From contig DF237041.1 in NCBI GenBank assembly GCA_000708835.1, forward strand, positions 124,001 to 188,000: DNA of 64,000 nt. The letters run 5' to 3'. Position 1 is the stretch's first letter, and each line of letters opens with the position of its first letter. The notes beneath the pieces were generated by a model, which worked only from the letters and a program-made list of their open reading frames with translations, was not told the DNA's origin and made no database searches. The translations under genes and the position numbers were made by a program. Positions 37,301 through 48,396 of this stretch are shown here, piece by piece. Source of the stretch: Klebsormidium nitens. Lineage: Eukaryota > Streptophyta > Klebsormidiophyceae > Klebsormidiales > Klebsormidiaceae.

Positions 37301-37620
37301 GCTCAAAGCTGGCACAGTCTCGTTCGTCAAGATCCCGTACCCTCTCCGGAGACCCACAAACAATCAACCCGTTGCTGTTGTGCGCACCATCGGTCAGGTT
37401 TTAGGCGTCCGCAAAATCACAGGTGACGGGTGCATATGAGCGTTCTCTGACGTCCGTTCCCTTTCCTGCAGAATCGAGGGCTGGTAGAGCTCGTAGATTA
37501 CCAGGAGGCGGGCCCTGACGAAAAGCTTGAGTGCGGCTTCATTGGGCCCCGGGGCCTGTTGGCTTGGGGGCTTGGATTCGACGCAACCGGCTTGTGTCTT
37601 TTTCCCCTCAGCCAAGGGGG
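34376..37620 (+). CDS. Unrecognised multi-exon gene (approximate model)
   Basis: Several stretches look like real exons, but the full join is not solved and I do not recognise the product. Best pieces: a run ending at 34487 (LPLQIKEEALRQWLVAFGAP, resembling the first half of a SAP-type DNA-binding motif); 35099-35192 (KQFAAAGTLQFAGSSAIPED); about 35217-35695 (HYNRTLQEIRLATLGAACES, then a Pro/Ser-rich part and VFSPGFPSEFDLLLPPQVLQ); 36478-36702 (LSEILNLQFVEYGPLDCSVQ, ending RSRRKK); from 37236 (YKERCILTLLPSRLAS and IPYPLRRPTNNQPVAVV); and about 37472-37620 (GLVELVDYQEAGPDEKLECG). Splice sites match at most edges. The phase between the last two pieces closes only with a weak GTTTTA donor at 37398; a better donor at 37423 gives a short different tail. 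Function unknown. Confidence 0.45.
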
Positions 37621-40600
37621 CCGAAACTTAGTGAGCGGATTGTAAGTGCCCGATCAATCACGAACGAATGTATCTCACTCTGCCAGGGGCAGTCGCGTGC
37701 CTCCAGTGGTTCTTTGCTAGGTGTGCTGCAATTTTGGGAGTTGCTTTCCTTGTCTGGTGCTCCTTGTCGGACTTGATTCGGCCAGAGGGTTTAGTAGCAT
37801 GTCTGTGATCAAAGTTCAAAGAAGCAGAAATTCAGGACGGGGCTATCTTCACAGGTTCATCTTGCTTAATCAACGTCTGCTCTATGCATTCCGTGGTCCA
37901 GTTGCTTCCTGTAAGCTTATCTTTTTGCTATTTGCAGGACGTGACGCCTATGAGATGACGGAAGATGGCACTTGACTGATCTGTGGACGCCACAGCTTGT
38001 CTACAATGAATCATGTAACGACATAAGTAGACTGTTGTGCAGTATAGTTTGTAGCATAAGCGAACTCTTTATCGGAATGTTTACAACCTGGAGATTCGGT
38101 AACAAACGAGGCCCATCTGGAGCATTGTAAGTTTTGTGAGCACAGCGAGATAAGGACGTACATGCAGTATCTCCTTCAGTTGGATTCTTGTCTTTGTGCC
38201 AACAAGGAATTTGTGGTGCCTCAAGCACAAAGCCCAAGTCAAGCCAGCCCTCGCTGCAGCCATGTTTGTCTTGCAACACATTCATGCTATCTATCATTTG
38301 GATCTTCAACTTTCTCGCCATCAATCCAGAATCTATTACACCTTTTGGAGCTGCCGTCTGGCTGCTGGCATGCTGGATCCCAATGCACCGGAACTTCGCA
38401 TCGTGATTCCTGTCACTGTATTCTAGCTAGGCCCTCGGATGAGTTCGGACGGTCGTGAGGGCCCCGGGGGCCTTGGCGCTTCAAGTGACCGTCGATCTCA
38501 AAGTTCTTACACGTCAATTTGGCCCGGGTACCGCTGAGTTCCAACCGTTCAAACTCATATATAGTACATATCTTAACCGAAGTTACAACCAGGGTCACCT
38601 TAGGACTAACTTCGATCGGCTCGGCTTGGGACTCCAGAGCGCTACTTGGTGTTCGTACCAGCTTGCGAATGGGCATACATGTATAACTTGACCGAGGCTC
38701 GAAGCCTGGCACTACCGAGCACTGCCAGCCAGCTGTAAGAAACCTGGCCCGGAAACTCTGCTTGGTTATCCAGCTTTAACCAGTATAGTTTGATTTAGCA
38801 GCCTGCGCAAAACCCGGAAGTTACACGAAGTGCGTACCGTCGATTTCGCTGCACTTTATGTGACACGTGGGCATTGACTAAGCTGGCTGCTCACCGGTGT
38901 CTATTCGAGGCATCCCCCGCCCCGGAACTGTCAGATGGATTCCCGTTTAATGTCGATCCAAATACAGTCCTTTGCAGGGAGGCAAGCAAGCGGAAAGGCC
39001 GGAGCCACCAACACACCCGGGGATCAGGTGGATTTCCCGGGTGGTGATCGAAAGCGAAAGTCAACTTGATCTGACATCTTTCGTAACTGCAATGGAGGGC
39101 GTTCATTGGTCAGAGAGTGAAAAATATCTGCGGGCGAGGACAAAAGTGATTCTGTCGCTGCCGCGGAAACAGTGATTCCGAGTGAAAAGATCTCCTGCGC
39201 AGCTGGAAAGCTTGAGATCGGTTGGCTACGCTTGCTCGACATCTTTTTCTTGATCCGGAACTCAATTCCAAACTGCGGCAAGATCTGATTCCTTGCACGC
39301 GTGACTGGGGGTCCACTTTTGGGTTACCAGAAGCCGCTCCACAGCGTTACAACCTTCGAACCACAAGCTTCACGCTGAAAGCATGCTGACTTGTGAAGAT
39401 CTGATTTGTAACGCACCTCTAGAGTTATGCTGCGGTTGCGCGCTCAACGAATTGAATGTACCGTCCTCTTGAAGTTGCGGTCAAGCAAATGATCATTGGT
39501 GAAAGATCAAAGAAACATGGGGGCTCGCGAATCACTTTTCTCAGGCACTCTGTGCTGATTCAGACTGCAGTCGTTCTGTGTCCCAGTCTCTTCTAGAAGA
39601 TGCGTCTGTCACCTTGGGCTTGTCTTGAGCAACAGGTGAACATTGGGATCCTGCAAGCAACACAACGGGCAACAGGCAACGGCCAAGTTGGGGATTAGTG
39701 GGACAGGTCAGAAGTGCTTTGCTGGAGGTCTTAGAGGCTGCAAACTCGTCTCCAAGTAGCACTGAAGTACTATTGGAAACTGTGCATTCAATCTGTGATT
39801 AGCGTTGTAGCTTGTTCTCGTTGGCCTCTTGCAGGCCAGTTTTAAACAGCAATCGCACATCAGATCGTCGCAGCCAGCCTGATTGAGAGAGCAACCTGGA
39901 TTTTTAAAGTAAGTTTGGTCTCGTTTCCACACCAGTGTTGACAGGCCTAGGCCACTGCTTGTCTTTGTCGCACGTAGACTGCAAGACAATCTCCCCTGTT
40001 GTATCTTAATCATGAACTTCATGCTGTGTTTAGTCGCGCAGTCCTGAAGTAGGGCAGCATGTTCCTTCCAACTCCATCTTTACCCCCCCATGTCAGATGA
40101 CATAGGCTTCATCCTCAGTCGCTTCAGTGCAACCCTGAGGTTTTTGGGGGTGGTCATGTCAGAAGTCCAATCAACTAGTTACTAGTTCTTCTTCACATGT
40201 ATTGAGAGTGTACATGAAGCGCAAAACCGTATTGTCAGCGATGAGCAGCCAAACACACCTCTTCTTTGAATGATTCTGCCTGATGTCAGTGCTAGTCTCC
40301 ATCAGCTACAGAGATAATAGTTGCAATGAGCCGTTGCTGAGCAGTGGACATTATTTGCCAGATTGCTTTGTCACCAAGATTTTGGGAGGGCATTTCTTCA
40401 GGGACTTTATCAGGCGATGCTACAGCCTCTCTCAAAATAGAGTATATTACCGAGGCCCTTACCAGGAAGAGCTGCTCTTCAGTAAGATTTTGGAAACAAG
40501 AAGGCTTGTAGATTCTGATTGTGAGGGTTTGCACACAACTTCAAATTTGAAGTTTGGACTCTAAGAAGTAGCCCTTTCCTTCAAAAGGTGTTCTCTTGCA

Positions 40601-42197
40601 GGCATCTAAAGATGAGCCACTCTTGAGCATCTCGAGAGCAATGGAAGGCCACCTTAAGAGCAAGAAAAGGCCACCTGATAGTTGCCGCCGTTTGGGAAGG
40701 GATTCAGCAGAGACATGATACTTGTGCCCCTTCCTTTCCAGGTCGGCAGTTGATGCAATAGTTGCACGAAGTTGTGCAATGAAGACAGTAGTTGCGGAGG
40801 ATCTTTGCAATGAGGTTTTCCAGGCCGGTGCAAGCAAGGAGTTTTTGCCAGCAGCATCATAGGTGAGACTCCAGCCACTGGTGGTGTCGCCTCGTCAGCT
40901 TTTGCTGCATGTATCAATGATGTGTCCTTCTTCCACTGCTCCCTTGCGGTTGTGAGCTGTTTGCTGCATCTTCCAGCCCTCTTTCATCTGGAAAGACGCG
41001 GGGGCAAGGTTTGCATCTTGCATCTTTTGCCGAGTCTGGTTGCTGCCTGTTGCCCTGTTAGCTAGGAGCTTTGTGGTTGATGTTGTCAGTTTGAAACCTC
41101 TGGTTGCTGAAGACATGTCAGCATACGTGAATTTTGGACGTACTTGTAGATGCGCATCTTGAAAAGAGCGAAAGTTTGTTGGTGTTTACAGAGCAGGCTC
41201 TGGTATTTAGTTGGGAAGCGGAAATCCTGCTGACTTGCATCGCTGTTTTTGTATGTGAGTCGAACTGTCTGAGTATGCAAGACCCTAGGTTCTTAAGACA
41301 CCCGATTGAAAGCGCACTGATTTTTTCTGCTTGGCCATTTTGGGTGTAGTTTCAGGGCATCTGATTCTCTCATCCTGGAAAGGGCGTTACAGCAACTCTT
41401 TTGCTGCCATGAATCAAGAATTGATGATGATCAAGACTTGTTCTTTAAACATGGGGAGGTTGTTTTCTGATGAAGTGAAGGCAGGCCAAATTCTTTACTC
41501 TATCCGCGTAGCCTTTTGGCGTTCTGAGAAACCAATACAAGGCCAACTTTGCAGCGACTCATGAATTCGGTTCCCCAGGACTGGTGCACTGCTGGAAGGT
41601 GAATGTTTCAATTGCATAACACATGCGGGGCGCACAACCGCGCAACTCTATACCATCATGTTACTTTGTTTTTGACCCTGTTGCCTGCTTTGGAAGCTGT
41701 TGAGCTACTTCTTATAATCTGCTTCTACTTTTGCAGGTCCAGACAGCTCCCTATCCACGCCTTTAGTAATCCACGCCGACATCTCTAGGCTGCTTTTGTG
41801 CTTTTTCAGGTGAGGGGCGAGAACAGAGCACTCAAATCTGTCCACGTAGTTTCTACAACAAACTTTGAGTGGGTTTACTCTGGGCTGCAAATTGTCGCCT
41901 TGGCCTTGTAGGAGTTGACTTGTTATTTTTGGGTATGCAAACATGTCAAACATGTTGAGCAGAAGCTTGTACTTCAGCTTGAGTTGTCTCTGACCTGAGG
42001 ACCTGGAATATCAGGGTTTCAGTGGATGGTAGGTTCTGATCGGCACTGCTTCAATATTTGGTACAACCTGTCCTTTCAAACCAATCAAACGAAGTGAAGT
42101 ACCAAATACTGATGCCCTCTTGAGCCCTTGACAAACAAGAGTCTCTATTGCCAAATGTCACTTTTGAATCGAAGTCCATTCTCTCTTTCCTCTAGGT
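37621..42197. other. Gene-poor stretch with a few exon-like pieces
   Basis: About 4.6 kb without a supportable gene model. Exon-like plus-strand pieces behind good acceptors occur at about 40602-40715 (ASKDEPLLSISRAMEGHLKS), 40741-40860 (AVDAIVARSCAMKTVVAEDL) and 41810-41910 (VRGENRALKSVHVVSTTNFE). They could be 5' exons of the Gly/Gln-rich gene downstream or remnants. A possible last piece of the preceding gene lies at about 37938-37975. The rest shows nothing. Confidence 0.4.
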
Positions 42198-42233
42198 CGA
42201 TTTCGCACTCCTGCTCAAGCAGAAACCCAGGGC

Positions 42234-45200
42234 ATGGGACGTTCAGACGCCAGCGATCCAAGCCGTCTGTACCGGCAGCAGTCTCAGGGAGCATGCAACC
42301 CGGGGGCACCGAGTACCGGGCAGATGCTTTCTCAACAACAGGGGGGTGCACGTCTGGAGAATAACATGCGGGGGCCACCGGCGAGGCCCGTTGGGGGGGG
42401 GCCACACAAAGGTGACAATGCTGAAGGGAATCAGAATGACCCTCGGGCTTGGGGGGGGGGAGTGGCGCCGCAGGCGCAGTACTGGAATCAGGGGGCCCCC
42501 GGGGGGTCGAACTTCCTTGGGGTGGGAGGCTTTCAACAGGATCAAAGGCCGGCGCAGAATTGGCCCGGAGGGGGGGCTGGCGCATGGAATGGGCCGGGGT
42601 TCTGGTTTCCTCAGGGCAACGTTCAGTGGACAAACGAAGGCCCGAAAGCGGGAAATTGGTCGACAGGGGGGCAGGAGGGCCAGGAATCTGCGCAGCCAGG
42701 CGTGCAAACCGGCGGTCTGCATTCTGCGAGTGAGCCTCGGTCGTCCCAGATGGGGGGGGGATATGGCGCTGGGCAGAGAGGGGGGGGTGTTGGTGGCCCT
42801 GGGCAAGCCCCCCCCAGGGGGTACTGGCAGGAGCCTTCAAGGGAGAGGCTACCCCCAGTTGAAGAATCTCGCGCCTTGGGTCAGAAGCAAGCCGAGTTTC
42901 AGGAGGAGAGGAGAGTGCCAGAAGCTCCCAGTTGGAATGATTCCGGGCAGCATGCACTCAGGGGGCAGGGACCGATGTCCTCCCACAGGGGGGGAAGGGG
43001 TTTGAACGAAGGCCAACAAAAGGCAGGGTACCAGTACGGAAGGGGGTCCGGTCAGGGCCGTGAAACAGGGGGGTTTGAGGCGCCTGCTTCTGGAGGTCTG
43101 CAAAGGGGGGGCTCTCTAGGGGGGTGGTACCATTCCGCAGCCGCTGAGACACAAGCAGGCGCTCAGAGAGAAAGCGCACACCCCCAGAGCCAGGAAAGCG
43201 AATCTGCTCAGCAGCCAGAGGCCTGGCAGCACCGGCAACGGCCTGGGACAGGTGACCGGCAGCAGGCGTCAGAAGCTGCCATATGGCAGCAGATGACTGA
43301 TGCCAGCGGCTCGTGGCGAGGACAGCCGAGCTTCCCCGAGCCGGAGTATCGGCCCCAGAGCTCAGGGGGTCTCCCGTCAGACGCCTCAGCGAACTGGCCG
43401 CGCTTTCCTGGGTACGGGGGTTTTGGTGCGCCGCCGTTCGGTTTGGGCAGTTTCCCCTCGTTCGTTTCCCAGGGGTTTGAGCAGCCCCCGCAGGCAGCCC
43501 CCCCTGCGCGCCCTGACGCGGGGCGCATTGTGGCGGAGACGTTTGAGATGCTGAAGAAGGACATGATGGTTCCGCCCCAGTGGGAGGCATACCGCCAGGC
43601 TGCAGCAAACCTCGCCATGGCGTCGGGGTTTGCTCCCGGTCCTCCGGGGTTCGGGGGCTTGGGGTTCCCGTTCGGCGGGTTTCCCAGTTTCGGGCGGCCA
43701 CAGCCGGGCCAAATGACCCCTCCGCAAGAGGAAGCCGTGCGTCCAAAGTCGTCAGAGGTGACTGTTCGGGGACGGCCAAACACGCCGGAGTGGTCGGAGG
43801 ACCCGGGGGAGGGGGTGCCGATGGAAGAAGCGTACCAAAATGCTCGGCTGCCGTCTGGCGGGCAGGCGTGGGAGAGGGGTCCTGCTGAGCCTCGGGAAAG
43901 GAGCCGTGGTGAACCGGGTTGGAGCCAGGGCAATAGGCAATGGGAAGGTCCGGAGGAAAATGCAGCGGGGGGTCCGGAACGGTCTGGAGAGTACGGGGAC
44001 CGTGGCGGGAGAGCGTCGGAGGGGCGGCTGGCGAACAGACGTCCAGCGTCCAACAGCCGCCAAACCGAGGAAGTGTCCGAGGAGAGAAATGTGCTCAGGA
44101 TGCAGGGGGGGAGTGCCGCGGTGGCCAGCGCAGGCGGCGAAAAGCGCAAGCAGCGGGGGGGCGGGTTTGATCTGAACCTCGACCTGAACCTCAGCGTGAG
44201 CGGTTCAGAAGAAGGGGAGCGGTTCCGGGCGTCCGAAGAGGGGGGCCGGTTCCGGGCGTCCGACGAGGGGAATCGTTTTCGGGCGCCCGAAGAAGGGGCC
44301 CGGTTTCGGGAGTCCGGAAAGGACGGGGGGAACGGGAGGGATCCGGATTCCGAGGTGCGCGAGCATTTGCAGGCGGGAAAGCGCAATGCGAGGCTGGAGG
44401 AGGAGGAGCGGCGGCAAGAGGCGCAGAGGCGCCAAGAGGAGAGGGAAACAGGGGAGCAATGGCCGGCGAGGGGGGTAGAAGAGCGGGGTGGTGGGGCGCA
44501 CTCTGAACCCGGATCAAGAGGTGGGTTGTGCTTTGCCGGCCGTTCTGACCTCTGAGGCATTCTGTCTTCGTGCATTTGGTCTCCTGCTCGCATGTCCCAG
44601 TTATTGCAGCCCAGTACTTGCACCACTTTCGTTTGGTCCCAACGTTTGCTGATGTAGTCCTCTTCTCATGACAGGGTGAATTGCAAGGCCCTGACGTGTT
44701 GTGCGTCGCTTGCAAGTGTCAAAGACGCCCGCTTTTCTTGTTTTGGAAGAAGCTTCTTTGATAGGTTTCTGAGGCCATTAGTTCTATCCTTGAGTAAGCC
44801 AACCGTCTCGACTTTCGCTCAAGTTCAGAGGTTCTCTCTTGTGCAGATTCGCAACATACCACCCCGCAGCAGCAAAACGACTCCCAGTTCACCGGGCAGC
44901 CCCCTCCCCAGCAGCATTTCTACCCCCAGGAACAACGTGGGTCCCAAGCTTCGGCTCAGGGGTCTGGCAACGCCAGCGAAACCAACCCCCTGCTCGGGTC
45001 CTTCGCCCCGTTCGCCGAACTCATGCAACACTTTGCCCCCCACGGACTTCCCCCCTCAAACCTCCCGCCCAACCAGAATCTAGCCCCTCCTTTCATGATG
45101 TCCCCCGGGGCGGGTCCCCGCCCGATGCCCTTCAACTCTGGCATGAACCCAATGGACAGCTGGCTCAGGGCGCTGGCTTATCAAAACCCGGCGACGCTTA

Positions 45201-46720
45201 TGGCCGCTTATCACCTGGCGGGTTTAGGCATGCAGGCGCCCAATCCTCCGAACCCCAGACCGAGCATGCCTGGCTACCCAGACTACCCCCCCGTAACGGA
45301 ATCGCGCCAGGACTTTGCTCCGCGGACCCTGAGTGGGGGGATGGATGTGAAGCGGCAGCCAGAGGGAAACCCCCACGGGATCGAGAAGCGACAGAAGCTG
45401 AATCACCAGGGGGGGTCCCACGGGGGCAGCAGCGGAGCGGTGAGCGATGCGGAGCGGACGGTGGTGAGTGACGGGGGGCTGCAGAGGCCCTGGAAAGCAG
45501 ACCCCTGGCAGGCGCGCGGTGCAGAGTCCGCGCGGGAGGGGGGGGGAGACGCGATCGAGTGGGACGGAACTAGCACGGGGACGAAGCGCGGCCGGACCAA
45601 GGGCACTGTCGAGCCGCTGTTCCCGCACGTGAGCATCCTGCCGACGCCCAAGCCCGCGTTCAAGAAGCCGCCGCCCCTAGTTCTGTTGCGCGACGGGTCG
45701 ACCGTCGAGCTGAAGAAGCTGTCGCCCGCCAAGCGGCGGGAGCTGAAGAAGGAGCGGGAGTCGCACCGCATGGGGGGGTCGGACGCGGGGAAGGGCTCGG
45801 GGGCTTCGGCGAAAGGTTCCGCGTCGGGGGGACCGGCTGCGGCGCCCAGCGAGGGGGGGGCTTCCGCGGAGCGGGGTTTTAGCCGGGGTTTGGAACTTTC
45901 GCAGAGCCCCCGTAGTACATCGGAGGAGGCGGCGGCGAAAGAGATGGGGCCCGGGCAAGGGGGCGACGATAAGTCGATTCTGTCGGAGTCCGAGGAAGCG
46001 CCGACGGTGATTAACGAGGGGTCGCAGCTGGTGAACAAGGAAGCGTTACCGACGGTAACGACGATCGGGCAGTCGAGTCGGGGGGACGGCAGCGGGAGCG
46101 ACTCGACGGTGGCGGGGGGCCGGGCGCTGGAAGCCGCAGCGATTGCGGTGCCGTCGGCAAAGTCCAGCGAAGGTTTGCGCCCAAGCGTGAAGGCGCGCAA
46201 CGAGGGAAGCCGGGGGGGCGCTAGCTGCGGGACCGAGTCTGGACGACTGGAGGGGAGGAAGGATCACGATCACGACGAGGACGACAAGGGGGATAACAAG
46301 GGGCCGTCTTCCGGGTATGTCGGGCAGGGAATGTCTTTGGGCGATCACGGGGCGGCTAAGGGAGCGGAAAAGAGCTCGAAGGATGGGGTTAAGGCGGGGT
46401 CGGGTTCAGGGTCGGGGTCCGGCTCGGGTTCGGACCGTTCTCAGGGAAGGCGGGTCCAGCAAGGATTGTTGAGCATGAAGATTCATCAATGCAAAGTCGT
46501 GGCTGCGAAGCGCAAGGGCTGCTTTTCGCTTGGGAGCGGGCGCCTCGCACTCAAGAAGGCTGGGCCCGGGGTTCCAGGTTTGGGGCTTGCTCGTCCAAGT
46601 TACTTAGAAAAGACCCACGCGTGGGGTGTACCATGGAAGAAACCACGTTGCATGAAGAATGTCAGTACGTTGCCGAGTTGGAGCAGAGGTGCGCTTGGGT
46701 TGCCACTTGTAGCGCAGTGA
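42234..46720 (+). CDS. Large Gly/Gln/Pro-rich protein with EAR-like motif, function unknown
   Basis: Exons 42234-44520 and 44847-46720, phase-consistent (G|AT across the intron), 1386 residues from the ATG at 42234. Coding may start further upstream, since the frame stays open leftwards to an acceptor at 42195 (RFRTPAQAETQG). The protein is low complexity. Exon 1 is Gly/Gln/Pro/Trp-rich with FGAPPFGLGSFPSF-type stretches and a short helical part. About residue 645 it has DLNLDLNLSV, which fits the LxLxL/DLN EAR repression motif used in plants to recruit TOPLESS co-repressors, then four or five copies of EEGxRFRAS. Exon 2 has MDSWLRALAYQNPATLMAAY, a basic KKLSPAKRRELKKERESHRM segment and Ser/Gly-rich repeats. 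No catalytic domain was recognised. A nuclear or transcription-related role is a guess from the EAR motif and basic segments. Long G runs make the coding strand unusual. Confidence 0.7.
44211..44320 (+). repeat. In-frame tandem repeat EEGxRFRAS
   Basis: Units of about 30-33 bases (GAAGAGGGGGGCCGGTTCCG followed by GGCGTCC and variants) encode EEGERFRAS, EEGGRFRAS, DEGNRFRAP and EEGARFRES in a row. They directly follow the EAR-like motif. The bases vary more than the peptide, so the peptide pattern may be under selection. Confidence 0.85.
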
Positions 46721-48396
46721 CCTGGCAGCCCCGATCGGGTCCGACTGTTCTGAGATCATCGGATCGGCTTTAAAGCGCTAGGGCTGCAGCTACTCACCGT
46801 CGGCCTGATAGAAGTTCGTGACGCTGGGTCGCAGGTTACAGTTGGCAGTTGCACTAAGATTCAGCTGGGAGCTTAGTAGTAACAGGGGTGCTATTTCCTG
46901 GTTGTCTACCTAGATAGAGAGTCGTCTATCATGTCGGTACCATACGTCCTCAATTAGATCAGACCAGTTGTGAACATGAGTCTTTGCTTTGCTTCCTTCT
47001 GCTGCATTGCAGTGGAAGGGTCTTTGCCACTACGTTCTCTTGTTACGTTGCACCGTTGTTATGGCAAGATGAGACTAACATACCCCTACTTGTTCAGTAT
47101 CTGCAACTAGCTCGTGAATTTTGAAGTCTGGCGCGGCACATTGAAAACCTAGGCGTTGCATGTAAGAGCAACAGCTACCTGTTATCTATTGCCAGTAAGG
47201 CATGCATTTGTGTAATGGTACACACATGTGTACGGACGCAGAATGCTCTGCATGCATCTCCATAATATAGCTCGTCGATAGTAGAATGGCACTCAACTAG
47301 CCGGAAGGATGCCAGCCTCCCATGCCGGCTACTTGCGATTCCCATGCAGGGTCGTAAGAATGTCTCTGGGCATCGTGTCAAAACATCTGTGCAAGGGCGT
47401 CCGGAACTGCGAAAATAAAACCGGCCACCAAGGGGGTACGACCGAAAAATAACCCGAAAAAAAATAACCGGCCACTAGGGGTATCCCGGTTCCGGATCGA
47501 TGTAAACCGGATATAAGGGGATGGAGCCTGCAGTACCTATCTACTTAATTGTTGATTGTCGAAATATGACTAGAGGTTTATCGTTTTTCAGCTACTTTTC
47601 TTCGATTTGGCGCCGCAGTTGGCTTGTAAAAGGCAAAAAAAGAGCTTTAATATGTGTCTGGATTTATGTTATTGTGGTGATATTCGTGCCAAACCAATAG
47701 GTTCGAGACTGGTCGGTTGATGTGGCCTCGAAATCCCCCGCCGGTCTTGCAGGGGGCTGACCGGGCCAAGTACACACATACGAGGTTAATTGAGCAGTCG
47801 CTAATACGCCGGAAGTTCACAGGTTCTTGGGACTATTTCACGTTTATTAGCAGATTTCAGCCGGGCACCGGCCACCAGCCCCCTCAACTGATCTTGACAG
47901 AGCTCTAAGAACCGGCCACCGGCCCCTCCAGAAAAATTGCGAAAACCGGAGTACTCCGGACGCCACTGCACATATGTTTTGACACGATGCCCTGCCACCG
48001 TCTGAAAAGAACTTCAGGAGAGTCAGACACTTGATTCCGCCTTCCAAGCTTCGTGAGCATCAATATGATATCAATGATTGTGATGGCTCTATCGTGGACT
48101 CAGCATGGGAAATCATATTACTTGCATGCTAGGAGCTCAAGATGAGTCACAATGAGTCCAAGAAGCTTGATGCTAGCTTACATCAAGACCATGAAGTGGA
48201 ATAAGACCACTATGAGGGATGTGAAGACAACTGCACAAAAGGCGGAGTCACCGTAGGCAACAAAGTCAAGTATTGGCTAGTTTCAAACTTGTATAAGGCC
48301 AACGACCAAATCTAGCCCGCTCTAGCTCCAACATCATATAATGCAGAGGTCAAAGAGCCGCCTATTCCGATCTAACTCCTCATGATCCGAGCGCAG
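46721..48396. other. Intergenic stretch with recurring CCGGCCACC motif
   Basis: About 1.7 kb between convergent genes. ACCGGCCAC(C/T) followed or preceded by C- or G-rich runs occurs near 47422, 47469, 47862 and 47911, with further CCGG words between. No gene was seen. The last 400 bases before 48396 should hold the 3' UTR of the RNA-binding protein gene. Confidence 0.5.

Noticed and set aside
42145-44626. Long minus-strand open frames (270, 273 and 472 codons) opposite the Gly/Gln-rich exon
   Set aside because: They lie antisense to a GC-rich coding exon whose plus frame closes across the intron. GC-rich composition suppresses stops on the other strand, and the peptides are Pro/Arg/Ser shadow sequence.
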